From CAYLLD01 sp964425135 (GTDB taxonomy: Bacteria > Pseudomonadota > Alphaproteobacteria > Rhodobacterales > Rhodobacteraceae), in the NCBI GenBank assembly GCA_964425135.1, contig CAYRKW010000065.1:1-18541 (forward strand): a stretch of DNA of 18,541 nucleotides. Reading direction: 5' to 3'. A program made the position numbers and the translations under genes. The notes below the pieces were generated by a model. That model was given only the letters and a program-made list of their open reading frames with translations. It was not told where the DNA came from and did no database searches. Positions 7,049 to 14,389 of this stretch are shown here, in pieces; the stretch's first letter is position 1; each line of letters starts with the position of its first letter.

Positions 7049-8236
7049 GTGGCAACAGGCATATCCGGGCGCGCCGATCCGAAGTTTTCGCAACCGGTTC
7101 GCCAGATCGTGTTCATGCTAATCATCTGTGCGTTGGTGGCAGTGATTGCGTATCTTTTGGCCCCGACCGTTTGGCCGGTTTTTCAGGCATCGCCTTACCT
7201 GAACGGCTTCATCCTGATCGTCTTTGCGATCGGTGTTATTGCCTGTTTCTTGCAAGTCATCAGTCTGATTGCCTCGGTCAGCTGGATCGAGGGCTTTGCT
7301 ATGGACAGGCCGGGCCATGAGTTTGTCGCGGCCCCGTCCTTGCTCGCCCCGCTTGCGGCGATGCTTTCGGATACGCGGGCGCGGCGGGCACTGACCTCGA
7401 CCTCGACCCGCTCGATCCTTGAATCGGTCGGTCAACGGATCGAAGAAGTGCGCGATATCACGCGCTATATCGTCAATTTCCTCATCTTTTTGGGCCTTTT
7501 GGGCACGTTTTACGGCCTTGCAACGACGGTGCCTGCGGTGGTGGATACCATCCGCTCGCTTGCGCCCGAAGAGGGCAGCGATCAGGTTATCAACTTCCAG
7601 CTTTTGATGGATGGGCTCGAAGACCAGTTGGGCGGTATGGGCACGGCCTTTGCCTCCTCGCTTCTGGGTCTTGCAGGATCGCTGGTTGTCGGTCTGCTGG
7701 AATTGTTCGCAGGCCATGGTCAGAACCGCTTTTATACAGAGCTTGAGGATTGGCTCTCGTCGATCACGCGCATCGGGTATTCCAGCGGCGATTCAGATGG
7801 CGGGAGCAGCGAAAGCGGCGCGTTTTCGGGTATTGTTGCGCAAAATTCTGAGCAGATAGACGCGCTGCGCGATGTGATGCTGCGCAACGAAGAGCGGCGC
7901 GGCGAGATGGACACAAAAATTGCCTCGCTCGCCGAGGCGGTGTCACTGATGACGCAGCAAATGAACGAGAGCAACAGTGCAGGCGCAGCGCTCTCGCCTG
8001 CATCGATTGACCGGCTTGCGGCAAGTCAGGAAGCGCTCGCGCAGCGCATGAGTGAAAGCGCGGGCGAGGGTGGCGGCGCGGATGCGGAGATGCGCATGCG
8101 GATGCGCAACATCGACGTGCAGCTTTTGCGTATCTTGGAAGAAATGGCGGCAGGGCGGGCCGACAGTATCGCTGAATTGCGCACTGAAATCGGTGCCGTG
8201 GCCGAGGCTGTGCGCGATCTGAGCAAGAGACGTTAG
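7049..8236 (+). CDS. MotA/TolQ/ExbB-family proton-channel subunit with long cytoplasmic tail
   Basis: The 395-residue protein has four predicted TM helices: about 20-38, 52-76, 141-165 (NFLIFLGLLGTFYGLATTVP) and 197-222 (MGTAFASSLLGLAGSLVVGLLELF). The last two match the conserved MotA/TolQ/ExbB pore helices, including small and Thr residues (T153, T160, T199) where proton-channel members line the pore. A polar cytoplasmic linker separates TM2 and TM3. After TM4 a tail of about 170 residues is Ser/Gly-rich (245-262) and then coiled-coil-like. The start is GTG at 7049 with GGCGGGA upstream. Its TAG is followed with no gap by the ATG of the OmpA-domain partner, so the two are a coupled A/B pair as in motA-motB, tolQ-tolR and exbB-exbD. 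In this family the A subunits form a pentamer around a B dimer and use the proton gradient. The cellular task of this pair is unknown. Confidence 0.85.
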   Translation: MATGISGRADPKFSQPVRQIVFMLIICALVAVIAYLLAPTVWPVFQASPYLNGFILIVFAIGVIACFLQVISLIASVSWIEGFAMDRPGHEFVAAPSLLAPLAAMLSDTRARRALTSTSTRSILESVGQRIEEVRDITRYIVNFLIFLGLLGTFYGLATTVPAVVDTIRSLAPEEGSDQVINFQLLMDGLEDQLGGMGTAFASSLLGLAGSLVVGLLELFAGHGQNRFYTELEDWLSSITRIGYSSGDSDGGSSESGAFSGIVAQNSEQIDALRDVMLRNEERRGEMDTKIASLAEAVSLMTQQMNESNSAGAALSPASIDRLAASQEALAQRMSESAGEGGGADAEMRMRMRNIDVQLLRILEEMAAGRADSIAELRTEIGAVAEAVRDLSKRR

Positions 8237-10402
8237 ATGGCGCTTCGCCGACGCTCCGCCCGATTTTCCGCCAACATCTGGCCGGGCTTTGTTGATGCGA
8301 TGACGGCGCTTTTGCTGGTGCTGATCTTCGTTTTGTCGATCTTCATGATTGTGCAATCGGTGCTGCGCTCAACGGTATCCGATCAGGAAGATGAGCTGTT
8401 GGAGATGGGCAATCAGATTGCCTCGCTCGCCGAAGCGTTGGGGCTGGAGCAGCAACGCTCCGATCAGTTGGAAACCCGTGCCAATTCGCTTGATGAGCAA
8501 CTGGCGGACTCGCGCGCCCGATCCGATCAACAATCCCTGCTTATTGCCTCCCTGACGAACGAGCGCGATGCGTTGCAGGCGGCAAATGCCGAGCGGGACG
8601 CGCAAATTGCGAGTTTTGAAGCGCAGGTGGCCTCTTTGCTGGCGCAAAACACGGATTTGACCGCCAGTCTGCGCACCACTGAGGCCACGCTGGCGCAGGC
8701 AGAGCAGGACCTTGAGGCAACGCAATCGAATTTGGACGCAACGGCGCGGGATCTGGAAGACAGCGAAGCGGCGCTTGTGGCGGCGCGCGCCTCGATTTCC
8801 GATCTGGAGGCGGCCAATTCGCGCGAGATCAGCCAGAAAGAAGCGCTGCAATTGGCCTTGGCGCAGGCCCGATCCGAGATTGACGAAGGGGTTGAGGCGG
8901 CACGTTTGGCGGCGGCACGGCGCGAGGCGCTTGAGGCGCTGATTGCCGATCTGCGCAGCAATGTCACCGCAGGCAATCAGTCAATGGCGCAGGCGAATGA
9001 GACAATTGATGCCTTGCAAAAAGACTCGCAAATTTCCGCGTCCCGTCGTGAGGCGCTTGAGGCGTTGATCGCCTCTCTGCGCGCCGATGTCTCGCAACGG
9101 GATGCACAGATTGCGGAGGCGGCATCGACACTTGAGACGTCGAATGCGCAAGCAGAATTGCGCGCCTCAACGCTCAGCGCGCGGGAGGCGGAACTGGCGC
9201 GCGTTTTGACATTGCTCGCTGCCACCCGGGACGAGTTGGAGGCAGCGAAGAATGCGATTGCGGAAGCCGATGGGTCTACAGCGGCGATCAATCAACGACT
9301 GGCCAGCCTCGCCGATGATCTGAGCGAAGCGGAAGCGGCGCGGTTGATCGAAGTGGCGGCGGCGGAAGAGTTGCGCAAGCGGCTGGAAAATGCGCAATCG
9401 CAGCTGACGGATGCGCAGGCGCAGCAATTGGTGGATGCGGCCGCTGCTGAGGCGCTGCGTGAGCGGCTGAAGAATGCGGATGCTGAACTGACCGCCATGA
9501 CGCTCAATCTGGAGGCACAGCGCAAAAAGGCAGAGGAAACACTCACCCTGCTAGCGGCAGCGCAAGCGGCGCAACGATTGCTCAAAGCGGATGATGCGGA
9601 GCGGTTGACCGAGCAGCAACGGCAGGCGGCGTTGTTGCAAAAATCGAACGAGTTGCTGGCAAGCGAGCGTCAACGCTCTGCCGAAGCGCTCCGGCGGCTC
9701 GCGCTCTTGAACGAGCAGAGCGCTGAATTGCGCACGCAGCTGAACGCTTTGCAGGCGCTTTTGGATGATGCAAATGCGCGTGATCAGGAGGCGCAGGTAC
9801 AGATTGATGCGCTGGGCAAAAACCTCAACACGGCGCTCGCACGCGTGGCCGCCGAGCAAAGGAACGTCGCCGAAGAGCAGCGCAAGCGCGCCGAATTGGA
9901 AGAGGCGGAGCGCAAACGGCTGGAGGAGGAGGCCAAGGATTTGCGTAATTATCGCTCCGAGTTCTTTGGCAGGGTGCGTGAGATTTTGGGCGAACGCGAT
10001 GATATTGTGATCAAGGGCGACCGCTTTGTGTTCTCCTCCGAAGTGCTATTTGAGCCTGCGTCCGCCGAGTTGGGCGTGCTGGGGGAGATCCAGCTTGCGC
10101 AGGTCGCGGCGATCTTGCGCGAGGTAAGCGATGAGATCCCGCCGGAGATCAACTGGATTTTACGCGTCGATGGTCATACCGACAATCTGCCGCTCTCGGG
10201 CTCGGGGACATATGCGGATAACTGGGAGCTTAGTCAGGCACGGGCCTTGTCGGTCGTGCGTTATCTGGCAAATGCGGAAGGTATTCCGGCAAACCGCATG
10301 ACCGCTGCCGGGTTCGGGGAGTTCCAGCCGATTGATCCGGCCAACACAGCCCAAGCGCGGGCGCGCAATCGCCGAATTGAGTTGAAATTCACCGAGAAGT
10401 AG
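8237..10402 (+). CDS. MotB-like protein: one TM helix, very long coiled coil, C-terminal OmpA peptidoglycan-binding domain
   Basis: The 721-residue protein starts with a basic segment and PGFVDAMTALLLVLIFVL. D20 at the start of the single TM helix (about 21-43) is placed like the proton-accepting Asp of MotB, TolR and ExbD. Residues about 45-570 are almost pure Ala/Glu/Leu/Arg/Gln heptad sequence, a predicted coiled coil in the periplasm. It includes internal duplications: RREALEALIA at 228 and again at 270, and LIEVAAAEELRKRLENA recurring 28 residues later as LVDAAAAEALRERLKNA. From about 595 to 721 lies an OmpA domain with FVFSSEVLFEPAS, GHTDN (D649) and NWELSQARA (R669). These match the Asp and Arg that hold the diaminopimelate of peptidoglycan, and a final RNRRIELKF follows. 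MotB usually has only a short linker here, so the stalk is exceptional. ATG 8237 abuts the stop of the channel gene. Confidence 0.87.
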   Translation: MALRRRSARFSANIWPGFVDAMTALLLVLIFVLSIFMIVQSVLRSTVSDQEDELLEMGNQIASLAEALGLEQQRSDQLETRANSLDEQLADSRARSDQQSLLIASLTNERDALQAANAERDAQIASFEAQVASLLAQNTDLTASLRTTEATLAQAEQDLEATQSNLDATARDLEDSEAALVAARASISDLEAANSREISQKEALQLALAQARSEIDEGVEAARLAAARREALEALIADLRSNVTAGNQSMAQANETIDALQKDSQISASRREALEALIASLRADVSQRDAQIAEAASTLETSNAQAELRASTLSAREAELARVLTLLAATRDELEAAKNAIAEADGSTAAINQRLASLADDLSEAEAARLIEVAAAEELRKRLENAQSQLTDAQAQQLVDAAAAEALRERLKNADAELTAMTLNLEAQRKKAEETLTLLAAAQAAQRLLKADDAERLTEQQRQAALLQKSNELLASERQRSAEALRRLALLNEQSAELRTQLNALQALLDDANARDQEAQVQIDALGKNLNTALARVAAEQRNVAEEQRKRAELEEAERKRLEEEAKDLRNYRSEFFGRVREILGERDDIVIKGDRFVFSSEVLFEPASAELGVLGEIQLAQVAAILREVSDEIPPEINWILRVDGHTDNLPLSGSGTYADNWELSQARALSVVRYLANAEGIPANRMTAAGFGEFQPIDPANTAQARARNRRIELKFTEK

Positions 10403-10409
10403 CGGGCGC

Positions 10410-10934
10410 ATGTCGGAGTTCATCGCAAGCCTTGGCACGGATTTGGATGTTCAACTGCAATCTGGCTATATCGCCTGCTGTCTGATCCTGGTTTTGATCG
10501 TATTTGCATGGCCCGCTTGGCGGCGGTCAAAGCGGCACAAACATGGTGCTACGATGGGTGAGGGCGGCGAGGAGGCCGTTCAGGCCAATCCCAAATCCAA
10601 GGTCCTCTCTGCGCTCGAAGGGCCGGGGTCGGGGGCTATCCTGCATATGCTGATCCTGGCCGCGACGGCAATTTGCGCCCTGATCGGCTGGCGTATTCCG
10701 GCGGAGATTGAACGGATTTACGGAGAGGGGGCGGGCTTTGGTCTGATCTTCCCAAACGTGACCATGCCGACCATCGGCAAGCTGGCGCAGGTGATCGGTG
10801 CGGTTACGCTGGGGCTGGTGTGTCTGCGACTCTTGCGGCTGATCGTGCCGCTGATCTCGGTCGTGCTGCTTGCACTTCTGACGCTGCTCGCCATCGAATA
10901 TGTGACGGGCGTTCCGCTCCTCGGGATTTTGTAG
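10410..10934 (+). CDS. Small multi-pass membrane protein of unknown function, third gene of the motor-like operon
   Basis: The 174-residue product has hydrophobic segments at about 18-36, 76-95, 124-139 and 143-163. A basic loop after the first (WRRSKRHKHG) suggests that side faces the cytoplasm. No catalytic or ligand-binding motif is visible and I do not recognise the family with confidence. Its ATG lies seven bases after the OmpA-domain gene stop, with GAGAAG just upstream, so it is almost certainly co-transcribed and probably functions with the A/B pair, for example as an assembly or accessory subunit. It ends in a very hydrophobic C-terminus (GVPLLGIL). The strong hairpin at 10941-10969 follows seven bases after its stop, closing the operon. 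Confidence 0.7.
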   Translation: MSEFIASLGTDLDVQLQSGYIACCLILVLIVFAWPAWRRSKRHKHGATMGEGGEEAVQANPKSKVLSALEGPGSGAILHMLILAATAICALIGWRIPAEIERIYGEGAGFGLIFPNVTMPTIGKLAQVIGAVTLGLVCLRLLRLIVPLISVVLLALLTLLAIEYVTGVPLLGIL

Positions 10935-10940
10935 CGAGAA

Positions 10941-10969
10941 GGCAGGGACGGGCGGACCCGTCCCCTGCC
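10941..10969. terminator. Strong hairpin between convergent operons, probable bidirectional terminator
   Basis: GGCAGGGACGGG (10941-10952) pairs with CCCGTCCCCTGCC (10957-10969) over 12 bp, with one bulged C at 10965 and a CGGA tetraloop. It fills most of the 39-bp gap between the stop of the small membrane protein gene (+) and the stop of clpA (-). The T-stretches on both sides are short (ATTTA on the plus side, TTCTC on the minus side), so termination may be imperfect, but placement and stability fit a shared terminator. Confidence 0.7.
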
Positions 10970-10973
10970 AGAT

Positions 10974-13289
10974 TTACTCGGCTGTCAGAAGTGGTGGCTT
11001 CTTGGTCGACAGTTTCTTGGCTTCAGGCTTCATGATCCGCAGATCAATCTTGCCGTCTTTGGTGCCAACCTGCACCAGACCGCCCTTGGCCAGATCGCCG
11101 AAGAGCAGATGTTCGGCCAGCGGCTTTTTGATCTGTTCTTGAATGACGCGACCGAGCGGTCTTGCGCCCATCTTGTCGTCGTAGCCCTTGTCCGCGAGCA
11201 ATTCGGCGGCGGCGCGGGTCAGCTCGATATGCACGTTGCGATCGAGAAGTTGCGCTTCAAGTTGGAGGACGAACTTGTCCACGACTTGGAGGATGACCTC
11301 TTTGGGGAGCGGCGAGAAGCTGATGACCGCATCCAGACGGTTACGGAATTCAGGGGAGAATTGCCGCTCAATCGCCGCCTGATCCTCGCCTTCGCGACTG
11401 TCACGGCCAAAGCCAATGGCCGATTTGGCCAATTCAGACGCACCTGCGTTCGAGGTCATGATCAACACGACATTGCGGAAATCAACCGTGCGGCCATTGT
11501 GATCCGTCAGTTTACCGTGATCCATGACTTGCAGCAGAATGTTGTAAACATCCGGGTGTGCCTTCTCGATCTCATCAAGCAGCAAGACGCAATGCGGATG
11601 CTGGTCAACGCCATCGGTCAACAGGCCGCCCTGATCAAAACCGACATAGCCCGGAGGCGCGCCGATGAGACGGGAGACCGCGTGTTTCTCCATGTACTCG
11701 GACATATCAAAGCGCAGCAACTCGACGCCCATGGTCATGGCGAGCTGCTTGGCGACTTCGGTTTTGCCGACACCCGTTGGACCTGCGAAGAGATAGTTGC
11801 CAATGGGTTTTTCCGGCTCGCGCAGACCTGCGCGGCTGAGTTTGATTGCGGAGGCAAGCGCGTCGATGGCAGTGTCCTGACCGAAGACCACGCGTTTGAG
11901 CGAAGTTTCCAGATCCTTGAGCACTTCCATGTCGTCCTTGGAGACGTTCTTGGGCGGAATGCGCGCGATTTTGGCGACCACGCCTTCGATATCCTTGGCT
12001 CCGATGGTCTTGCGCCGCTTACTTTCGGGCACCAGATGCTGGGCCGCACCGGCCTCGTCGATCACATCGATCGCCTTGTCGGGCAGGCGGCGGTCGTGGA
12101 TATAGCGCGCCGAAAGCTCTACCGCCGATTTTATCGCGTCATTGGTAAAGCGAATGCCGTGATGCTCTTCGAAATATGGCTTGAGACCGTTGAGGATTTT
12201 GATTGTGTCGTCCACCGATGGCTCATTCACATCAATTTTCTGGAACCGGCGCGACAGGGCGCGGTCTTTTTCGAAGTGCTGGCGATACTCTTTATAGGTG
12301 GTTGAGCCCATGCAGCGCAGCTTGCCGCCCTGAAGTGCAGGCTTTAGCAGATTGGACGCATCCATTGCGCCGCCTGAGGTTGCACCAGCACCGATGACGG
12401 TATGAATTTCGTCGATGAACAGGACCGCATCGGGATGCTCTTCCAGCTCTTTCATCACCGCTTTGAGGCGCTCCTCGAAATCGCCGCGATAGCGTGTGCC
12501 CGCCAGAAGTGCGCCCATATCGAGCGAAAAGATTGTGGTTCCGGACAGAACCGCAGGCGTCTCGCCATTGACGACTTTGCGCGCAAGCCCCTCGGCGATA
12601 GCCGTTTTGCCGACGCCCGGTTCGCCTACGAGAAGCGGGTTATTTTTGCGGCGGCGACACAGAACCTGCACGCAACGCTCAACTTCATGCGCGCGTCCGA
12701 TCAGCGGATCAACATCGCCCGCCGTCGCTTTGGCGTTGAGATCGACGCAGTATTTTTCAAGCGCGCTTTCCTTGCCCTCACCGCCGTTATCTTCGGTGCT
12801 GGCTGGCTCGTCAGCGCCAACGGCAGGGCGGCTTTCGCCATAGCTTGGGTCTTTGGCAACGCCGTGGCTGATGAAGTTCACCGCGTCATAGCGGGTCATA
12901 TTCTGCTCTTGCAGGAAGTAGGCAGCGTGGCTTTCGCGTTCCGCAAAAATGGCAACCAGCACGTTCGCGCCGGTCACTTCGGAGCGGCCGGAGGACTGTA
13001 CATGGATGGCAGCCCGCTGGATCACGCGTTGGAAGGCGGTGGTGGGGGCTGCTTCGGAGCCGTCCACATCTGAGATGAGGCTCTCAAGGTCCTGATCGAC
13101 AAATTTTGTCAGTGCCTCGCGCAGATCTTCGAGCACGACACCGCAGGCGGACATCACGCGAGCGGCGTCCGGTTCATCAACGAGTGAGAGCAAAAGATGC
13201 TCCAGCGTCGCCAATTCATGCCGTCGTTCATTCGCAATCGCCAAGGCGTTGTGAATGGCTTGTTCCAGCGTATTCGAGAATGACGGCAT
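10974..13289 (-). CDS. clpA: ATP-dependent Clp protease ATP-binding subunit ClpA
   Basis: ClpA is the hexameric AAA+ unfoldase that feeds substrates to ClpP in the cytoplasm. The 771-residue protein from ATG 13289 is close to the 758 residues of E. coli ClpA. It has a Clp N domain (starting MPSFSNTLEQAIHNAL), AAA-1 with Walker A GEPGVGKT (K228) and Walker B VLFIDEIHTV, and AAA-2 with GPTGVGKT (K509), VLLLDEIEKAHPDVYN and sensor-like MTSNAG. The ClpP-docking IGF tripeptide sits at 625-627 (SAIGFGRD). There is no ClpB-type middle coiled coil, which separates it from ClpB and ClpC. ATG 13289 is preferred over an in-frame GTG at 13304 because GGGAG lies eight bases upstream and ClpA proteins begin MPSFS. 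The adaptor gene clpS, often adjacent, is not in the window. A possible RpoH-like promoter lies upstream. Confidence 0.95.
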   Translation of the reverse strand: MPSFSNTLEQAIHNALAIANERRHELATLEHLLLSLVDEPDAARVMSACGVVLEDLREALTKFVDQDLESLISDVDGSEAAPTTAFQRVIQRAAIHVQSSGRSEVTGANVLVAIFAERESHAAYFLQEQNMTRYDAVNFISHGVAKDPSYGESRPAVGADEPASTEDNGGEGKESALEKYCVDLNAKATAGDVDPLIGRAHEVERCVQVLCRRRKNNPLLVGEPGVGKTAIAEGLARKVVNGETPAVLSGTTIFSLDMGALLAGTRYRGDFEERLKAVMKELEEHPDAVLFIDEIHTVIGAGATSGGAMDASNLLKPALQGGKLRCMGSTTYKEYRQHFEKDRALSRRFQKIDVNEPSVDDTIKILNGLKPYFEEHHGIRFTNDAIKSAVELSARYIHDRRLPDKAIDVIDEAGAAQHLVPESKRRKTIGAKDIEGVVAKIARIPPKNVSKDDMEVLKDLETSLKRVVFGQDTAIDALASAIKLSRAGLREPEKPIGNYLFAGPTGVGKTEVAKQLAMTMGVELLRFDMSEYMEKHAVSRLIGAPPGYVGFDQGGLLTDGVDQHPHCVLLLDEIEKAHPDVYNILLQVMDHGKLTDHNGRTVDFRNVVLIMTSNAGASELAKSAIGFGRDSREGEDQAAIERQFSPEFRNRLDAVISFSPLPKEVILQVVDKFVLQLEAQLLDRNVHIELTRAAAELLADKGYDDKMGARPLGRVIQEQIKKPLAEHLLFGDLAKGGLVQVGTKDGKIDLRIMKPEAKKLSTKKPPLLTAE

Positions 13290-13353
13290 ATGATTAACTC
13301 CCACAGTGTCCGCGCGAGGCCGGGATAGGCGGGTCGCGAACTGAACTACCCTT

Positions 13354-13383
13354 ACACATTGACTTATTCATGAAGTCTTCAAG
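13354..13383 (-). promoter_or_regulatory. clpA: Possible heat-shock (RpoH-type) promoter of clpA
   Basis: Read on the minus strand, CTTGAAG (13383-13377) is followed after 15 bases by CAATGTGT (13361-13354). CTTGAA is the RpoH -35 consensus, while the -10 match is only partial. Predicted transcription would start near 13347, about 58 bases before the clpA ATG. A small palindrome, TGAAGTCTTCA (13371-13381), overlaps the -35. This is a by-eye match; regulation of clpA by heat shock is plausible but unproven here. Confidence 0.3.
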
Positions 13384-13516
13384 GGGCGCGCTCCAAAATC
13401 AAGATGTATTTCCCTCGAAACACAACATATTTGCGCGATCTCAATTATCCGTTACCCAAAGCGCACGACGTGTCGGCAATAACGGCACAATTTGAGTGGA
13501 AGTTTAAGCGGCGTCG

Positions 13517-13542
13517 ATTGTGGCACTTTATTGTGGGACTTT
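13517..13542. repeat. Tandem 13-bp direct repeat downstream of gloB
   Basis: ATTGTGGCACTTT (13517-13529) is followed immediately by ATTGTGGGACTTT (13530-13542), with one mismatch, five bases from the gloB stop. It lies in the 258-bp gloB-clpA gap. The rest of that gap is AT-richer than the genes and holds only the possible clpA promoter; I see no gene in it. Confidence 0.6.
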
Positions 13543-13547
13543 CGGCG

Positions 13548-14315
13548 CTAGAATGCGTCCTTCCGGCGGCGAATCTCAGCAAAAACATCCGCATCTGATG
13601 CATCCGCCATGCCCAGACCCTCTTTCACCGAGGCAACGCCGGCGCGCAGGAACGGGTTGGTCGCAAGCTCCAGCGACAGTTTTGAGGGCACCGTCGGAAT
13701 GCCCTTGGCGCGCTTTTCGGAAATCTCGGCCACACGCGCTTTGAGCTGCGGGTTGTCCGGCTCGATGGTCATGGCAAACTTGGCATTTGCGGCGGTGTAT
13801 TCGTGACCGGAGCAGATGATCGTGCTTTCGGGCCATTTGGCGATTTTTGACAGGCTTTCCCACATCTGCTCGAAGGTGCCTTCGAAGACGCGCCCGCACC
13901 CCAAGGCCATCAGGCTGTCGGCGGTGAAACCATATCCGGCGTCCGCAAAGTGAAAGGCGATATGACCGACAGTGTGGCCAGAGACGTCCAGAACGTCGGC
14001 GTTTGAGGCGCCAACCGAAACTGTGTCGCCCTCTTCAACTTCAACATCAAGCGCGGGGAGCCGGTGCGCATCCGCTTTGCCGCCTGTTGTCTTGGCCCCG
14101 TATTTTTCGACGAGCTCTGCGACGCCCTGAATGTGATCGTCGTGGTGGTGTGTGATCAGGATTTGATCCAAACCCCACCCTTGCTCGTCCAGCGCTGCGA
14201 TGATCGGAGCGGCCTCTGGCACATCGACTACGGCCACCTTGCCTGTGTCTTCGTCGCGCAGCAAAAACGCGTAGTTATCATCGAGGCAGGGGATGGTAAG
14301 GACATTAAGCGGCAT
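13548..14315 (-). CDS. gloB: Hydroxyacylglutathione hydrolase (glyoxalase II)
   Basis: Glyoxalase II hydrolyses S-lactoylglutathione to D-lactate and glutathione, the second step of methylglyoxal detoxification. The 255-residue protein is the standard length. It carries the metallo-beta-lactamase metal ligands: THHHDDH (H56, H58, D60, H61), GHTVGH (H114), TADSLMALGCGRVFEG (D133 as bridging ligand) and GHEYT (H171). The C-terminal substrate-binding helical domain begins around residue 175 and includes PTVPSKLSLELATNPFLR with its conserved glutathione-binding lysine/arginine pattern. ATG 14315 gives the family N-terminus (MPLNVLTIPCLDDNYAFLL), though the RBS is poor. It is divergent from a methyltransferase gene across 74 bp, an arrangement I recall from other Rhodobacterales. 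Glutathione is also the substrate of chaC in this window. Confidence 0.94.
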   Translation of the reverse strand: MPLNVLTIPCLDDNYAFLLRDEDTGKVAVVDVPEAAPIIAALDEQGWGLDQILITHHHDDHIQGVAELVEKYGAKTTGGKADAHRLPALDVEVEEGDTVSVGASNADVLDVSGHTVGHIAFHFADAGYGFTADSLMALGCGRVFEGTFEQMWESLSKIAKWPESTIICSGHEYTAANAKFAMTIEPDNPQLKARVAEISEKRAKGIPTVPSKLSLELATNPFLRAGVASVKEGLGMADASDADVFAEIRRRKDAF

Positions 14316-14389
14316 GGATTGAGGCTCCGATTTGCGCTATTGGCGATTCATGTTAGCGAAACGATAGACCCAAGGAAGGGGGACGCGCA

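Noticed and set aside
8369..8976. Long minus-strand ORFs opposite the coiled-coil gene
   Set aside because: They are antisense shadows created by the biased Ala/Glu/Gln codon use of the stalk.
7049..10402. Flagellar stator motA/motB or tolQ/tolR
   Set aside because: No flagellar or tolA/tolB/pal genes nearby, and the B protein is more than twice the usual length.
7049..10934. Zorya anti-phage defence system (ZorA/ZorB)
   Set aside because: The A/B pair is superficially similar, but the long coiled coil is on the OmpA-domain protein rather than the channel protein, and no ZorC, ZorD or ZorE-like gene follows.
13404..13598. 64-residue plus-strand ORF in the clpA-gloB gap
   Set aside because: It overlaps the end of gloB antisense, has no good RBS and no recognisable features.
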